A stretch of 64,000 nucleotides of DNA from Saccharum officinarum (Eukaryota; Streptophyta; Magnoliopsida; Poales; Poaceae): the NCBI GenBank assembly GCA_020631735.1, contig CM036158.1:80157447-80221446 (forward strand). The letters are read 5' to 3'. The translations under genes and the position numbers were made by a program. This document shows positions 37,301-47,670 of this stretch, piece by piece; within the stretch, counting starts at the first letter, position 1, and each line of letters starts with the position of its first letter. The notes under the pieces are model-generated. The model did no database searches and was not told where the DNA came from. It saw nothing but the letters and a program-made list of their open reading frames with translations.

Positions 37301-38205
37301 CCTTCGGTAGGCCTCATGGGAACCTGATTGGCCTCCTCCGCCTTGAAGTTCCCGACCATCCGGCGAGCCCACCGGAGGACCTCCTCAAGGGTGAGGGATT
37401 CGTGGGACATCCGGGTACCCTCCAAGTTTGCCTCCGGAGTCATCTGGTCCAGGCGGAGACGACGCCGGTACAACGGCATCACTCTGCGGCGATGGAAGGC
37501 CGCAGTCACCGCCGCAGCCGTTAGGCCCCGAAGGCGAAGCTGCTGCAGCGCCGCCAGCAGCGGGTCCAAGCGCGTCTTCTCGGCCTCGGGCACTCCGTAC
37601 GACCAATGCTCCTCTCGAGCAGTCAGCACGCGGCCGGTGTACCTCGGCAACTGATTTTCATCATTGCGGAGGTAGAACCAACCCTCGTGCCACCCACTGT
37701 TCGAGGAGATGAGGCGGGCCGGGATGTATAGATCCGTCCGACCCGATCTCACCTGTAGCACGCAGCTCCCAACTCAGGCCACGCACAGGACGCCTTTCTC
37801 CCCCGCCCTCTTGGCGAAGAGCTCGGCCTTGAAAAGGTGAAGCCACAGGTTCCACTGCGGCTCCACCCCGAGGTAGCCCTCGCAGACCGCCGCGAAGATG
37901 GCGGCCTGCGCGACGGCGTTGGGGGAAAGGTGATGAAGTTCCACCCGGTAGTGGTGGAGGAGCGCGCGCATGAAGACCGACGCCGGCACGCCAAACCCCC
38001 GCTCATGAAAGCTGACGAAGCTCACCACGTACCCTTCAGGGGGCGCTGGCTCCCGATGGGCAGGGGGCGGCGCCATCCACTCCGGCTGCAACAAGTTCGT
38101 CCTCGGCCGCAGCAGCCCGTCCTCGACCAACTCCTCCAACCTCCTCTCCGTCACCGAGGAGGCGGCCCAGTCGTCGGCGGGGAGGATCTGGCTCTTTCCT
38201 GCCAT
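34349..38205 (-). CDS. Antisense multi-exon gene, 'putative gypsy type transposon' family (PF04195)
   Basis: The gene is read on the minus strand, opposite to gag-pol. The first exon starts at 38205 (MAGKSQILPADDWAASSV) and contains GYVVSFVSFHERGFGVPASV and LLHHYRVELHHLSPNAVAQA, the core of the PF04195 family. The frame meets one TGA at 37776-37774 and then stays open to ~37,277, where GAG|GTATTG looks like a donor. Further exons are suggested at about 37,207-36,505 (donor GGAAAA-type, GTAAGTATC), 36,436-35,8xx (Ala/Pro/Glu-rich, low complexity), 35,385-34,868 (coiled coil, RTSLDKAREEAAQARRDLEP) and 34,800-34,349. Exact joins are uncertain. Such an extra ORF is known in Grande/RIRE2/Retand-type Tat elements; its function is unknown. 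Confidence 0.65.
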
Positions 38206-38560
38206 CGATGTCGTCGGAAGGGGGATGGAAGGAAAGGATGCGGTGGCTGCGGCGATACGGGCGGAGAACGCGATGTGGCAGGGGATGTCTAAGGCAAAGG
38301 ATTGCAGGGACGCAAGCGATCGGTGGTGAACGTAGACCCCTAGGCCTTAGCTTTATATGCCCAGACAGAAGCCCAACGGCCGCGCGAGAAGGTAGGAACA
38401 GTTTCCCGCATTAAATGCGCTCACCTAACCGTTTCCTTATATCTCGCAGGAACTGGGCACGTGGCCGCTCCCCACGTCGTAACCATATGCCGCTACCGCG
38501 CCGATCTCGTCTCCTGAAAAAACGCGCTCGGCCAACGGAATATCCCCAGGTACGTGGTAA

Positions 38561-40055
38561 ATGGGTGCGAAGCCCGCAATAAGTCTCGAGGGAGCGAAAG
38601 CTGGCCCTCGAAAGGGGTTCGACAGCTGCCCTCGAGCAACAGAGTTAGGGACGACCCGGGGTGCGCCCGTACATGGCCAAGGGCTCGAGCCGCGCTCTCG
38701 AGGCACCCCAGGACGTATTCGAGGTCGAAGGAGAAGGTTGTGGTAGGAATCCCTCCGGGGGAGGCATCGAGCCCTTGAATCCTGTCGAAGGGAATCGAGA
38801 TCCACACGACCACTTCTTGGCATTTTTGAGGGCGCCTCCGGGCCACTAGCCGACCCCTAACGAACGGGGCACGGGTTCTCACTCGAATTCTCCCGTTAGC
38901 AGCTCACCGGAGATCGTCGGAACTCGGGCCCAAACGAGGGTAGTACGACGTTCTCCACCCCTCCTCCTTTTCTCGAAAAAGGAGCGTGAGGGTCGCGAAA
39001 GACGGCCGGGACTCTGATCGACCTCGTGCGTGCGAGGCTCGGGGTCCCGACCGCAAAAATGGGTGCGAAGCCCGCAATAAGTCTCGAGGGAGCGAAAGCT
39101 GGCCCTCGAACGGGGTTCGACAGCTGCCCTCGAGCAACAGAGTTAGGGACGACCCAGGGTGCGCCCGTACATGGCCAAGGGCTCGAGCCGCGCTCTCGAG
39201 GCACCCCAGGACGTATTCGAGGCCGAAGGAGAAGGTTGTGGTAGGAATCCCTCCGAGGGAGGCATCGAGCCCTCGAATCCTGTCGAAGGGAATCGAGATC
39301 CACACGACCACTTCTTGGCATTTTTGAGGGCGCCTCCGGGCCACTAGCCGACCCCTAACGAACGGGGCACGGGTTCTCACTCGAATTCTCCCGTTAGCAG
39401 CTCACCGGAGATCGTCGGAACTCGGGCCCAAACGAGGGTAGTACGACGTTCTCCACCCTCCTCCATTTCTCGAAAAAGGAGCGTGAGGGTCGCGAAAGAC
39501 GGCCGGGACTCTGATCGACCTCGTGCGTGCGAGGCTCGGGGTCCCGACCGCAAAAATGGGTGCGAAGCCCGCAATAAGTCTCGAGGGAGCGAAAGCTGGC
39601 CCTCGAACGGGGTTCGACAGCTGCCCTCGAGCAACAGAGTTAGGGACGACCTAGGGTGCGCCCGTACATGGCCAAGGGCTCGAGCCGCGCTCTCGAGGCA
39701 CCCCAGGACGTATTCAAGGCCAAAGGAGAAGGTTGTGGTAGGAATCCCTCCGGGGGAGGCATCGAGCCCTCGAATCCTGTCGAAGGGAATCGAGATCCAC
39801 ACGACCACTTCTTGGCATTTTTTTGAGGGCGCCTCCGGGCCACTAGCCGACCCCTAACAAACGGGGCACGGGTTCTCACTCAAATTCCCCCGCTAGCAGC
39901 TCACCGGAGACCGTCGTAACTCGGGCCCAAACGAGGGTAGTACGACATTCTCCACCCCTCCTCCTTTTTTTGAAAAAGGAGCGCGAGGGTCGCACAGCGA
40001 AAGACGGCCGGGACCCTGATCGACCTCGCGCGCGCGAGGCTCGGGGGCTTGACCG
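38561..40055. repeat. Three tandem copies of a ~498-bp unit before the 3' LTR
   Basis: The word ATGGGTGCGAAGCCCGCAAT begins each copy at 38561, 39059 and 39556, giving periods of 498 and 497 bp. Copies are near-identical with scattered single-base changes; the first diverges at its left edge and the third at its right end. The array sits between the antisense gene promoter side and the polypurine tract. Tandem repeats at this place are known in Tat/Retand-type elements and can seed satellite DNA. Confidence 0.9.
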
Positions 40056-40229
40056 CAACGAAACGTTCCCCAATCAAACGCGTACAAGACCCCGGAGGAG
40101 TCTCCATACTCCACCGAGGCCTCGGGGGCTACACCCGGCGGGTGCGCTCGCGCGCCCCCACCGGAAAAAATCACGACGCCACGACTCCAGTTCTGACCAA
40201 CCTTTGGGAGAGTGATCACACACTCACCC

Positions 40230-40246
40230 AAAGGCTCGGGGGCTAC
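40230..40246 (+). other. Polypurine tract, Tat-lineage element
   Basis: AAAGGCTCGGGGGCTAC lies directly before the 3' LTR start TGTCGG. It is purine-rich but interrupted. This is the expected site for plus-strand DNA priming. Confidence 0.65.
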
Positions 40247-41493
40247 TGTCGGTACCAACAGTACGGGGGTACCCACAGCTATCGCCAAAACACTAACATA
40301 ACCGAAACCGCAATGAAAGATAGCCCACCTCGGCCGAGCATCACGCGGCCCGCTCGACGGGGCGCCTCGACCGCGCCCCGGCTCCGACTCGTACGCGGCC
40401 CGCTCGACGGGGCGCCTCGACCGCGCCCCGGCTCCGACTCGTACAAGGCCCGCTCGACGGGGCGCCTCGACCGCGCCCGGGCTCCGACTCGTACGAGGCC
40501 CGCTCGACGGGGCGCCTCGACCGCGCCCCGGCTCCGACTCGTACGAGGCCCGCTCGACGGGGCGCCTCGACCGCGCCCCGGCTCCGACTCGTACGAGGCC
40601 CGCTCGACGGGGCGCCTCGACCGCGCGCCGGCTCCTCGACGCGTTTTCTTTACCTACCCCAGGACGAAAGCCATAGCATTTAATGCGGGTACCTACTACC
40701 ACCTACCGGCATGGCTGCGGCATGGACCAACGTGGGAACAATACCCACGTCGAGTCTCACTGTTTTACCGCCCATCCCGTGATGGGAGGTGAAACCCGTC
40801 ACTGTACCCACCTTACCGCACACTGTTCACCATCAATCACCCTCGAGGGAGGATAAGACAAGGTCCATTCCCCGCGATATCAGGGATTCGGCCTTATCCA
40901 TCCAACCTCGACCCGGCCTCGACCCAGCTTCGACACTCGGCTTAGTTCGAAGGACGGTATGGCATGGCGCTCTGGGTCATTTCGCCATCTTGTCTCCCAC
41001 AACGTCAGGGTACCCAGGGATGGCCGGCCATTCCGAAGGCACGTCGCTACAGTCAACTCAACAGGAATCGACAAAGCATCACCTCAAGGCTCCCCTTGGC
41101 TTGGCCTCCTCTCGCCTTATAAAAGGGTAGGCCAGGGTTCGACAGAGGGGGGCGGAGGAACGAACCAACCAACGAACAGACGAACAAAAAGAAGACGAAA
41201 CAACCAACCACCCGACCGAACAACGAAAAGCAAGAGATCAACATCTCAAGCAACCGCCTTTCTCCTTTTTTCTCTTTGAGACTTGGGCTCGACACCCTCT
41301 CTCGCTTGCTTGTAACCCCTACACGAGCACCTCGGTGCAAGGAAATACAAACCTCTCCCCCCCGCTGGACGTAGGGCCTTCTTTTGCCCGAACCAGGATA
41401 AACCCCCGTGTGTTCTCCTTGCATCACCATCCAGGAAAGAGTCACGCAGCATTTACTCGTTGGTTTAGGACCCCCTCGGTCCGAACACCGACA
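40247..41493 (+). repeat. 3' LTR of the Tat-lineage element (1247 bp)
   Basis: This partner of the 5' LTR has the same ends. The TATA box copy lies at 41117-41124. It carries six 50-bp units against four in the 5' LTR. It is followed by the ACTAG target duplication (41494-41498). Confidence 0.95.
40342..40634 (+). repeat. 50-bp tandem repeat in 3' LTR, six units (last partial)
   Basis: Same 50-bp unit as in the 5' LTR, with units starting at about 40342, 40392, 40442, 40492, 40542 and 40592. Single-base variants (GTACAAGG, CGCGCCCGG, CGCGCGCCGG) mark individual units. Confidence 0.9.
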
Positions 41494-41497
41494 ACTA

Positions 41498-41736
41498 GGG
41501 GCCGGTTTAGTTGCAAATTTTTTTGCAAAACGATACTGTAGCATTTTTCGTTGTTATTTGGCAATTAGTGTCTAATCATGGTCTAACCAGACTTAAAAGA
41601 TTCGTCTCGTCTATTTCGTCTAAACTGTGTAATTAGTTTTATTTTTTATATTTAATACTTCATACATACATCCAAAGATTTGATATGACGAGGAATCTTA
41701 AAAAATTCTGTAAAATATTTTACAACTAAACAGGGC
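41498..41736. mobile_element. MITE of the TTTAG family, copy 8
   Basis: It starts GGGGCCGGTTTAGTTGC and ends TACAACTAAACAGGGC, a good inverted pair. It abuts the right target duplication of the Gypsy element; TAG of ACTAG may be part of its flank. Inner words TTTTCGTTGTTATTTGGCAA and TTTAATACTTCATACATA are present. Confidence 0.75.
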
Positions 41737-41943
41737 TAGGATAGCAGAGCACCCCAGGCGAGACGACTCATCAACTGCGTTTTTGGAGCCTTCCTCTGCT
41801 GCAGTGTCTGCTTCTTCCTCTGCGTCACTGCGTACGGTGGAGCTGGGCCGCTGGGGAGGAAGCGACCGCGCTGCTGACAGCAATGCAGCAGCCGAAATCG
41901 ATGCCCTTCCAACCCTATGATCCTCGCTTCAGCATGCAAATTA

Positions 41944-42159
41944 GGGTGTGTTTAGTTCACATTTTTTTGCTTAGTTACTGTAGTACTTTCATTTCAATTA
42001 GTGTCCAATCATGGACTTTAGACTCAAAAGATTCGTCTCATGGTTTTTTACCAAACCGTGCAATTAGTTTTTTTCGTTTATATTTAATGCTCCATGTATG
42101 TGTCCAAACATTTGATGTGACAGGAAATCTTGAAAATTTTTCGGAACTAAACATGGCCT
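41944..42159. mobile_element. MITE of the TTTAG family, copy 9
   Basis: It starts GGGTGTGTTTAGTTC and ends CGGAACTAAACATGGCC. It contains CTCAAAAGATTCGTCTCATG and TTTAATGCTCCATGTATG. Confidence 0.75.
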
Positions 42160-42284
42160 TAATCAAAGCGGGCAGCACGGCCATTTCTCAAACTGAACCT
42201 TCATCCACGATTTCACATTGTGCTTTATGAACATGGCTGGATATCGAGCCAAACCGTAATTTTTTTCGATCTTTTTTAGAAATT

Positions 42285-42490
42285 GGTATAATCTTATTCA
42301 TCATTATTTCCTGCATTGTTTAAGACCCAACTTCACGACGAGCCTAACGAGCCAAGCCTAATGAGCCGAGCCGAAGTTGAAAGTTGTTCCAAATCAAGTC
42401 ATTTTTATTTTAAAAGATAAATGAGTCCAATCGGAGCACTTTTGTACCGAGCCACCGAGCCAGCTTAACGAGCTTTTTGTCCAGCCCTAT
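42285..42490. repeat. GAGC/GCTC-rich dispersed repeat
   Basis: This block is rich in GAGCCGAGCC and ACGAGCCAAGCC words and ends ACGAGCTTTTTGTCCAGCCC. The copy at about 2016-2160 shows the same words on the other strand, including GGTCTGGACAAAAA. It is probably a MITE family; no target duplication was identified. Confidence 0.5.
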
Positions 42491-42717
42491 TCATGAATCT
42501 GGTACCTTTGGCCGTGACGTGAATACCCAAGGTAGTAGTATATGCCATTAGGTAAGGGATGATAAGGTTAGGTTCGTTTGGTAGAATGCACTCATCATCC
42601 GCTAACCATGCATTAGGTAGCTTTTTCCTTTCTGTGCATTGCATCCCTTTCCCTTTGGAGGGCATCCGTCGTGCATGTCATTTGCTTTGCTTTGCTTTTG
42701 TCATTGTCTTTTTTGTT

Positions 42718-42982
42718 GGGCCTGGTTTAGATACATAAATTCACCCCAAATTTCACTATACAAAAAGGAGATTCCTCATCACATTAAAATATCGGTAAAT
42801 GTATGGAGTACTAAATGTAGATGAAATCATAAACTAATTGCACAGTTTTGTTGTACTTTGCGAGACGAACATTTTAAGTCTAATTAATCAATTTTTAAAC
42901 AATTTTTTGCACTAAAAAACAAAAGTTGCTTGTAGCAACCGTGTCCGAATCGGGGCACCGATTCCGGCATCTAAACAAGGCC
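42718..42982. mobile_element. MITE of the TTTAG family, copy 10
   Basis: It starts GGGCCTGGTTTAGATAC and ends GGCATCTAAACAAGGCC. It is close to copies 3 and 4 (TTTCACTATACAAAAAGGAG; TTTGCGAGACGAACATTTTA), so these three form one subfamily. Confidence 0.8.
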
Positions 42983-43211
42983 GGTCTGAATCCAGGTCGG
43001 GTGACACACGGTACGGTTGAGCATCGTGTTCAGTTGAACAATACAGCAATAGGGTGGACTAGGCAGAGCCAGGTGACGTAGGTTATGTTAATTTGGTTTT
43101 GGATGAAGCGAGACAAGGTGGTTCTGTCCGGCGGTGGATCTAGAAATGCAGGTGCTAAATAATATATAATCTTTAACAAGGATTAAATCCCAGGCCTCCC
43201 AGGCATCGGGC

Positions 43212-43285
43212 ACTGTTCAATACTGTAGCTGACGTCATATGTTCATTACTGTTCAATGCTGTAGCTGACGTCATATGTTCATTAC
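43212..43285. repeat. 36-bp tandem duplication containing TGACGTCA
   Basis: ACTGTTCAATACTGTAGCTG followed by ACGTCATATGTTCATT occurs twice in tandem with one base change. The perfect palindrome TGACGTCA, a bZIP/TGA-factor core, occurs at 43230-43237 and 43266-43273. No gene is nearby, so a regulatory role is not implied. Confidence 0.8.
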
Positions 43286-43289
43286 TGTA

Positions 43290-46200
43290 CACACAAAAGG
43301 CCAGCGCAGCGTAACGTGCCCCCATGTGCTAGTAATATAGGCTAGAAATCTCACTACCCGTACGCTAACATGAATAATAGATATAACGAAGAACATCGAA
43401 GCGCTGAAGCAATATGTATAATATTATGGATAAAAAACTAATAAATGAACACCATCAACCAAAAGATCATATATGTCTTCACAATTTCACATCATTTCAT
43501 TGTACTTTGCGACCTGTACTTTGTTTCGTTGTAACCTCCTTGGTTGCTTTTAATAAATTTTCGGTAGAGGCTCATGAGCCTCTCCTGTGTCTAAAAAAAT
43601 CACATCATTTCGACCGCCATCATCAATTCTACATAACATTTTAAAAATGATGACATAGTTCTTAAAAAAACAAGATAACATTTGGTCTCATAGGTTGCTG
43701 ATATTAGCTCTTATCTAGGCTTGTGCAATGCGCTTGCTCATCTTTTGTTGCGTGCATAGGCTCTTATACATGCTTACACAGTGCTCAAAGCAAGTCCGAT
43801 GCTGCATTAGCTAGTATATATGCTATTTGGTTGTATGAGATATTGCACAAGTCGATGCGCACATGAAAAATAAAATATTCCCAACCCCCATACCATTACT
43901 GAAACATATGAGACCTCAACTAGACATGTAGGTGACTTGTGCAAAATTGTAATTTATCCTCGACAATGTAGATCAGCGTTTGATGTGCAGAAAATCAGAA
44001 GGGTAGCACATGGAACATAGATTTATATGAGTTCAGGTATAGGATATCCTATGTCCAGTGGAGGATAGGTCTCTTATTCTATATGCTTAGTGGTTTAAGG
44101 GGTGGGCCCACCATGTCCCATTTGGGATATTTTCCATACAACAAGGGTACCAGGGTACCAATATGCATGAAGGGATCATGCGCCTTAGAGAGGGGAGGGG
44201 GGAATTAAGCTTTCTAAAATTCTATTTTAAACTCCCCTAAAAAAATCTATTCTAAACTATTCCTCTAATTTCCACTTATCAAAACATATGCAAAGTAATC
44301 TATCTGGATGTGCAATTAAGGTTTTGTTAACTGTGTTGCTATCTCTACCCTAAGAGTTATGCAACCTATGTTCCAAACCTATCAACTAGCCTAGCAAGCT
44401 AGACTAGAATAGTAAAGCACACAACCTAAGTAAATAATATAGATATGGAAACTTAATTGAGATAGAGATGTAGACTCCTATCGACGACTCTAGTATTTTT
44501 ACCGAGATATCGAGAAGCTTACACTTTCCCCAGCCTAGTCCTCGTTGAAGCCCTTTGCAAGGATGCACTCGCAAGTGCTAAGCTCCCGACCGGGCAACTC
44601 CGTGGATATCCACCAGGTCTTCCCACACACAAGTGGGTCTTTGAGATGGCCTATCCCATATCGCTCCTCGCTGTCTTGACTATCGAGTTTTTGGCCAAAC
44701 TATCGCGGGGCTCGTTCCCTTCGGTACACAGTCAGGGCCACACCCCAAATGCGGTTGGTGTGGTCTGGCAAGACTTTACAAGCCCCTCCGAGTATAATAA
44801 TGGTGCGCACAAGCACTGAGTGATAAGAGGTATGCAAACTGCACTAAATACTAAGCCTAAACCTAGAGCAAGCATCGATCGAAAGTCACAGCAATCCATG
44901 GAGATATTGAGAAGATGACCAAAACCCTCCCCTTCGTCAAAGTTGTCCACACACGAAGAATAGCGAACTATGCAGCTCACCTTTGCACGCAACATGCCTT
45001 AGCTTGTACTTAGTCTTTCCTTTGGTCGGATCCACCTAGCTTCTTGCTACAATATTTGCAGTTTGATTGTAGCAACTCTATTTAAGTTAATGAAGCATTG
45101 ATTCCAAAAAAACTAGAGCAAGCACATTAGTGGTGATCTAACTTACCTAAGCACTTCACAAAGCACCTATGTTAATCACCAAGTGAAACCTGCACTATAG
45201 GTGGCAAGAGAACTAGACCTGAGCCTCAACTCCCTTGATATGTACCCCAACTCCTATACACCTCAAGTGACCAACCAAGAGAGGCATATATAGTCCCCAA
45301 TGCAAAACTAGCCATTGGCAATAGAATTCAACTTCTGCGCGCGCACTGGAGATGTTATGTGATGGAACCAGAGAATTTTGGTGCGTCCTCGACTAGCCAT
45401 TGCTCACCATCGGTGGCTTGAACTCCGGTGCTTCATCCGGTGGCTTCATCAGAGGTATCTGGTGCCTTGTAGCTCCCTCCAACCACGCCGCAACCCTCTC
45501 TAGTAGAATGCTCTGGTGAGTATTTCTGGTGCCTAGCATACATATGTAGAACTTCTATAGCAGTTCCAATGTCTTGTTTGAGGTGTTGATCATGCCAATC
45601 TCCACGTTGCCTAAGACTAAGTCTACATTGCATCCATTTGGACTTTTCTTGTATATATATTAGCAATATTGTTTGTCCAAATGGTAATGTTGTTCATCAA
45701 ACATCAAAATCAGCTTAATGGCCCATGTCAGGTTTCATTTTCCTTAAAGTCTCTCCCTTTTGACGATTGATGACAACACAACCAAGCAAACAGATAATAG
45801 ATACCAAATGTAAAATTTCAAACTACATACTATCTACTTGCTTGGATCAAATACAAGAGCAAGATCATATGATGCTAATGAAATATGCAATGACCACATG
45901 TGTCTGTGTTTTGTAAACCGGACTAGTAAACTTCTACGATTATCGTGCTACTCTAGGAAGACGATGGTAACATCCAAAAGACATGAGAATTTATACTGGT
46001 TCAGGCCGGAGCCCTACGTCGAGTCTCAGAGATGATCGGGTGCGTGTTCCTCACTTGAATGCTCTTAAGTTCTTATAATGGGGGTGCAAGAATGGTGGAA
46101 GAGGTAGGAGAGCTAAAGATAAGAGATGAATTGCCTGAAGGGAAGCTTTAGAAGTCCGATGGTGTGAAGAATGAATGAGAGAATGTATGTAAGATTCAAG

Positions 46201-47624
46201 ACGGTGGGAAGGATGCCCTGGCTGCCCTTATATAGAGTCCGAGGCTAGGACATGTACAAAGAGGAAGGTTCTCCTGACTGAGGGGTCATGAGCCTGAGGG
46301 AAGAACCTAGCTAACTTGGCTTGCAAGCTACGTTGTCTTGCGGTGCATGTCCAGGCGTGGCTGTTGTCATGGTCTTGTGCCCATGTCGTGGTGTGGCGTG
46401 CTGCCACTGTGCCGGCTGTGGCAACACTATAGGCATGGTGGTGGTTCGCCAACCATCCTGTGCGATGTGGTCTCCGCTGTGGTCTTTGTCATTGCCTCCT
46501 AATTCCTAGGGGCATTGTACAGGAGTTGGTAGCTGCCCCTAGGTAGCCGATCGCCTAGTCGTCTTGTGGAGCTGGTGGCCATGATCCTGAACTCCGGGGT
46601 CATGGCTTCCACTGGTCTGGATGGCCTCCGGGTCAAGGCATCCGTCATGGATCCTATCCCATAGTGGGTAGAATTATACATGCGTCTTGTCGGGCTGTAT
46701 CTAGATGGTGGGCACCATACCTGGCTATCACCCCATGCGGTGTTGTCTTGTCCACGCTGCGCAACGCAGGGATGATGTCTAACCGGACCGAGGTGACCGA
46801 TGTCCCCTCGACCCTTGCGGGGTCAGTGTGGCGTGCTTACTCATGTCCGAGCAGGCATGCTTAGCTAGGTCTGACCTCTCCTCATTCCTCCCAGGGGTCA
46901 AGATAGTGGAGAGGTCGTGAGTTTCTTGTGCGTCGTGCGGCTAAGTTTGATGAAGGGAGAGGTCATGGCTGACCTTGGCCTTGGTGTTCGGCCTGGTTCC
47001 CTCAGCTAGGCCTTAGTCGCTTAGGCCTTTGCTAGGCTGATGTATCTTAGGTCACTCGGCTTGTTGGAGCTAGGCAGTTTTGCCGCTCTCTTCCTCCTCG
47101 TGTTCTATTCCCTAGGGTCTGCGACACTATAGGAGGGCTTGTGAGTTCATTTTTTGCTTCGTCCCACCTTTCTCTACAGCGTCACTCCCTGAGGGCCTTT
47201 CAGTGATACCACCACTAGGGTGTGGTGGTATCAGTTTTGCATTCCTTCTGTGCGGATCGACCACACATCGCTTTGTAATCATGAAACATTAATAAAAGCT
47301 CAAGGAATCCTCCTTCTGGAGTTTCTACAGCTTCTTGCGAAGCCGTGGTGATGAGCCCCCAGGCCATTCGGTCAGTTTCAGGCTCGTTGGTACTGAACCA
47401 AGGTTCTCTGAGCGGGTCATCAACCTCTTGCTACATAGGGTAGCGAGATTACGGGGCAACCTTGGGCCTTTCTGTCGGGGTGCCTCGACTTGATTTGTGA
47501 GGCTCTTGATCTTGTGTTTGCTATATGTGGTTTGACCGCACTTGCTTTGTGGTTATGTTGTTCGAGTGAGATTTTGTTGAGCCCCAAATCGCTTGGTCAA
47601 GATTATAGATTTGTGAGTCTGGGG
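43290..47624. other. Repeat-derived DNA, no gene recognised
   Basis: No protein domain is visible in any frame. Blocks resembling retroelement LTR or leader DNA occur near 44,000-44,500 and 45,990-46,300. On the minus strand, CTATATAAGG (about 46,235-46,226) has TATA-box form within the second block, so it may be a decayed solo LTR in reverse orientation. I could not find paired ends or a target duplication. Confidence 0.4.
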
Positions 47625-47670
47625 ATGCGGTCCTCAGGGGAGTCATCGGCCTCTCACTTTGTGGGGCGGT

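Larger units (their letters stand above)
26076..41493 (+). mobile_element. Complete Ty3/Gypsy LTR retrotransposon, Tat lineage, 15.4 kb
   Basis: Two LTRs (26076-27223, 40247-41493) both run TGTCGG...CCGACA. The 5-bp word ACTAG flanks both sides (26071-26075 and 41494-41498), so this is one intact insertion. Order: LTR, primer-binding-like site, gag, protease, RT, RNase H, a second archaeal-type RNase H, integrase, a long region with an antisense gene, a tandem repeat, polypurine tract, LTR. Dual RNase H plus an extra ORF between integrase and 3' LTR are hallmarks of the Tat lineage. By eye I count about 11 substitutions between LTRs over ~1.1 kb (~1 %), nearly all transitions. At the usual grass rate of 1.3e-8 per site per year that is roughly 0.4 million years, as a rough figure. 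gag-pol carries several frame breaks, so this copy is probably not autonomous. Confidence 0.95.
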
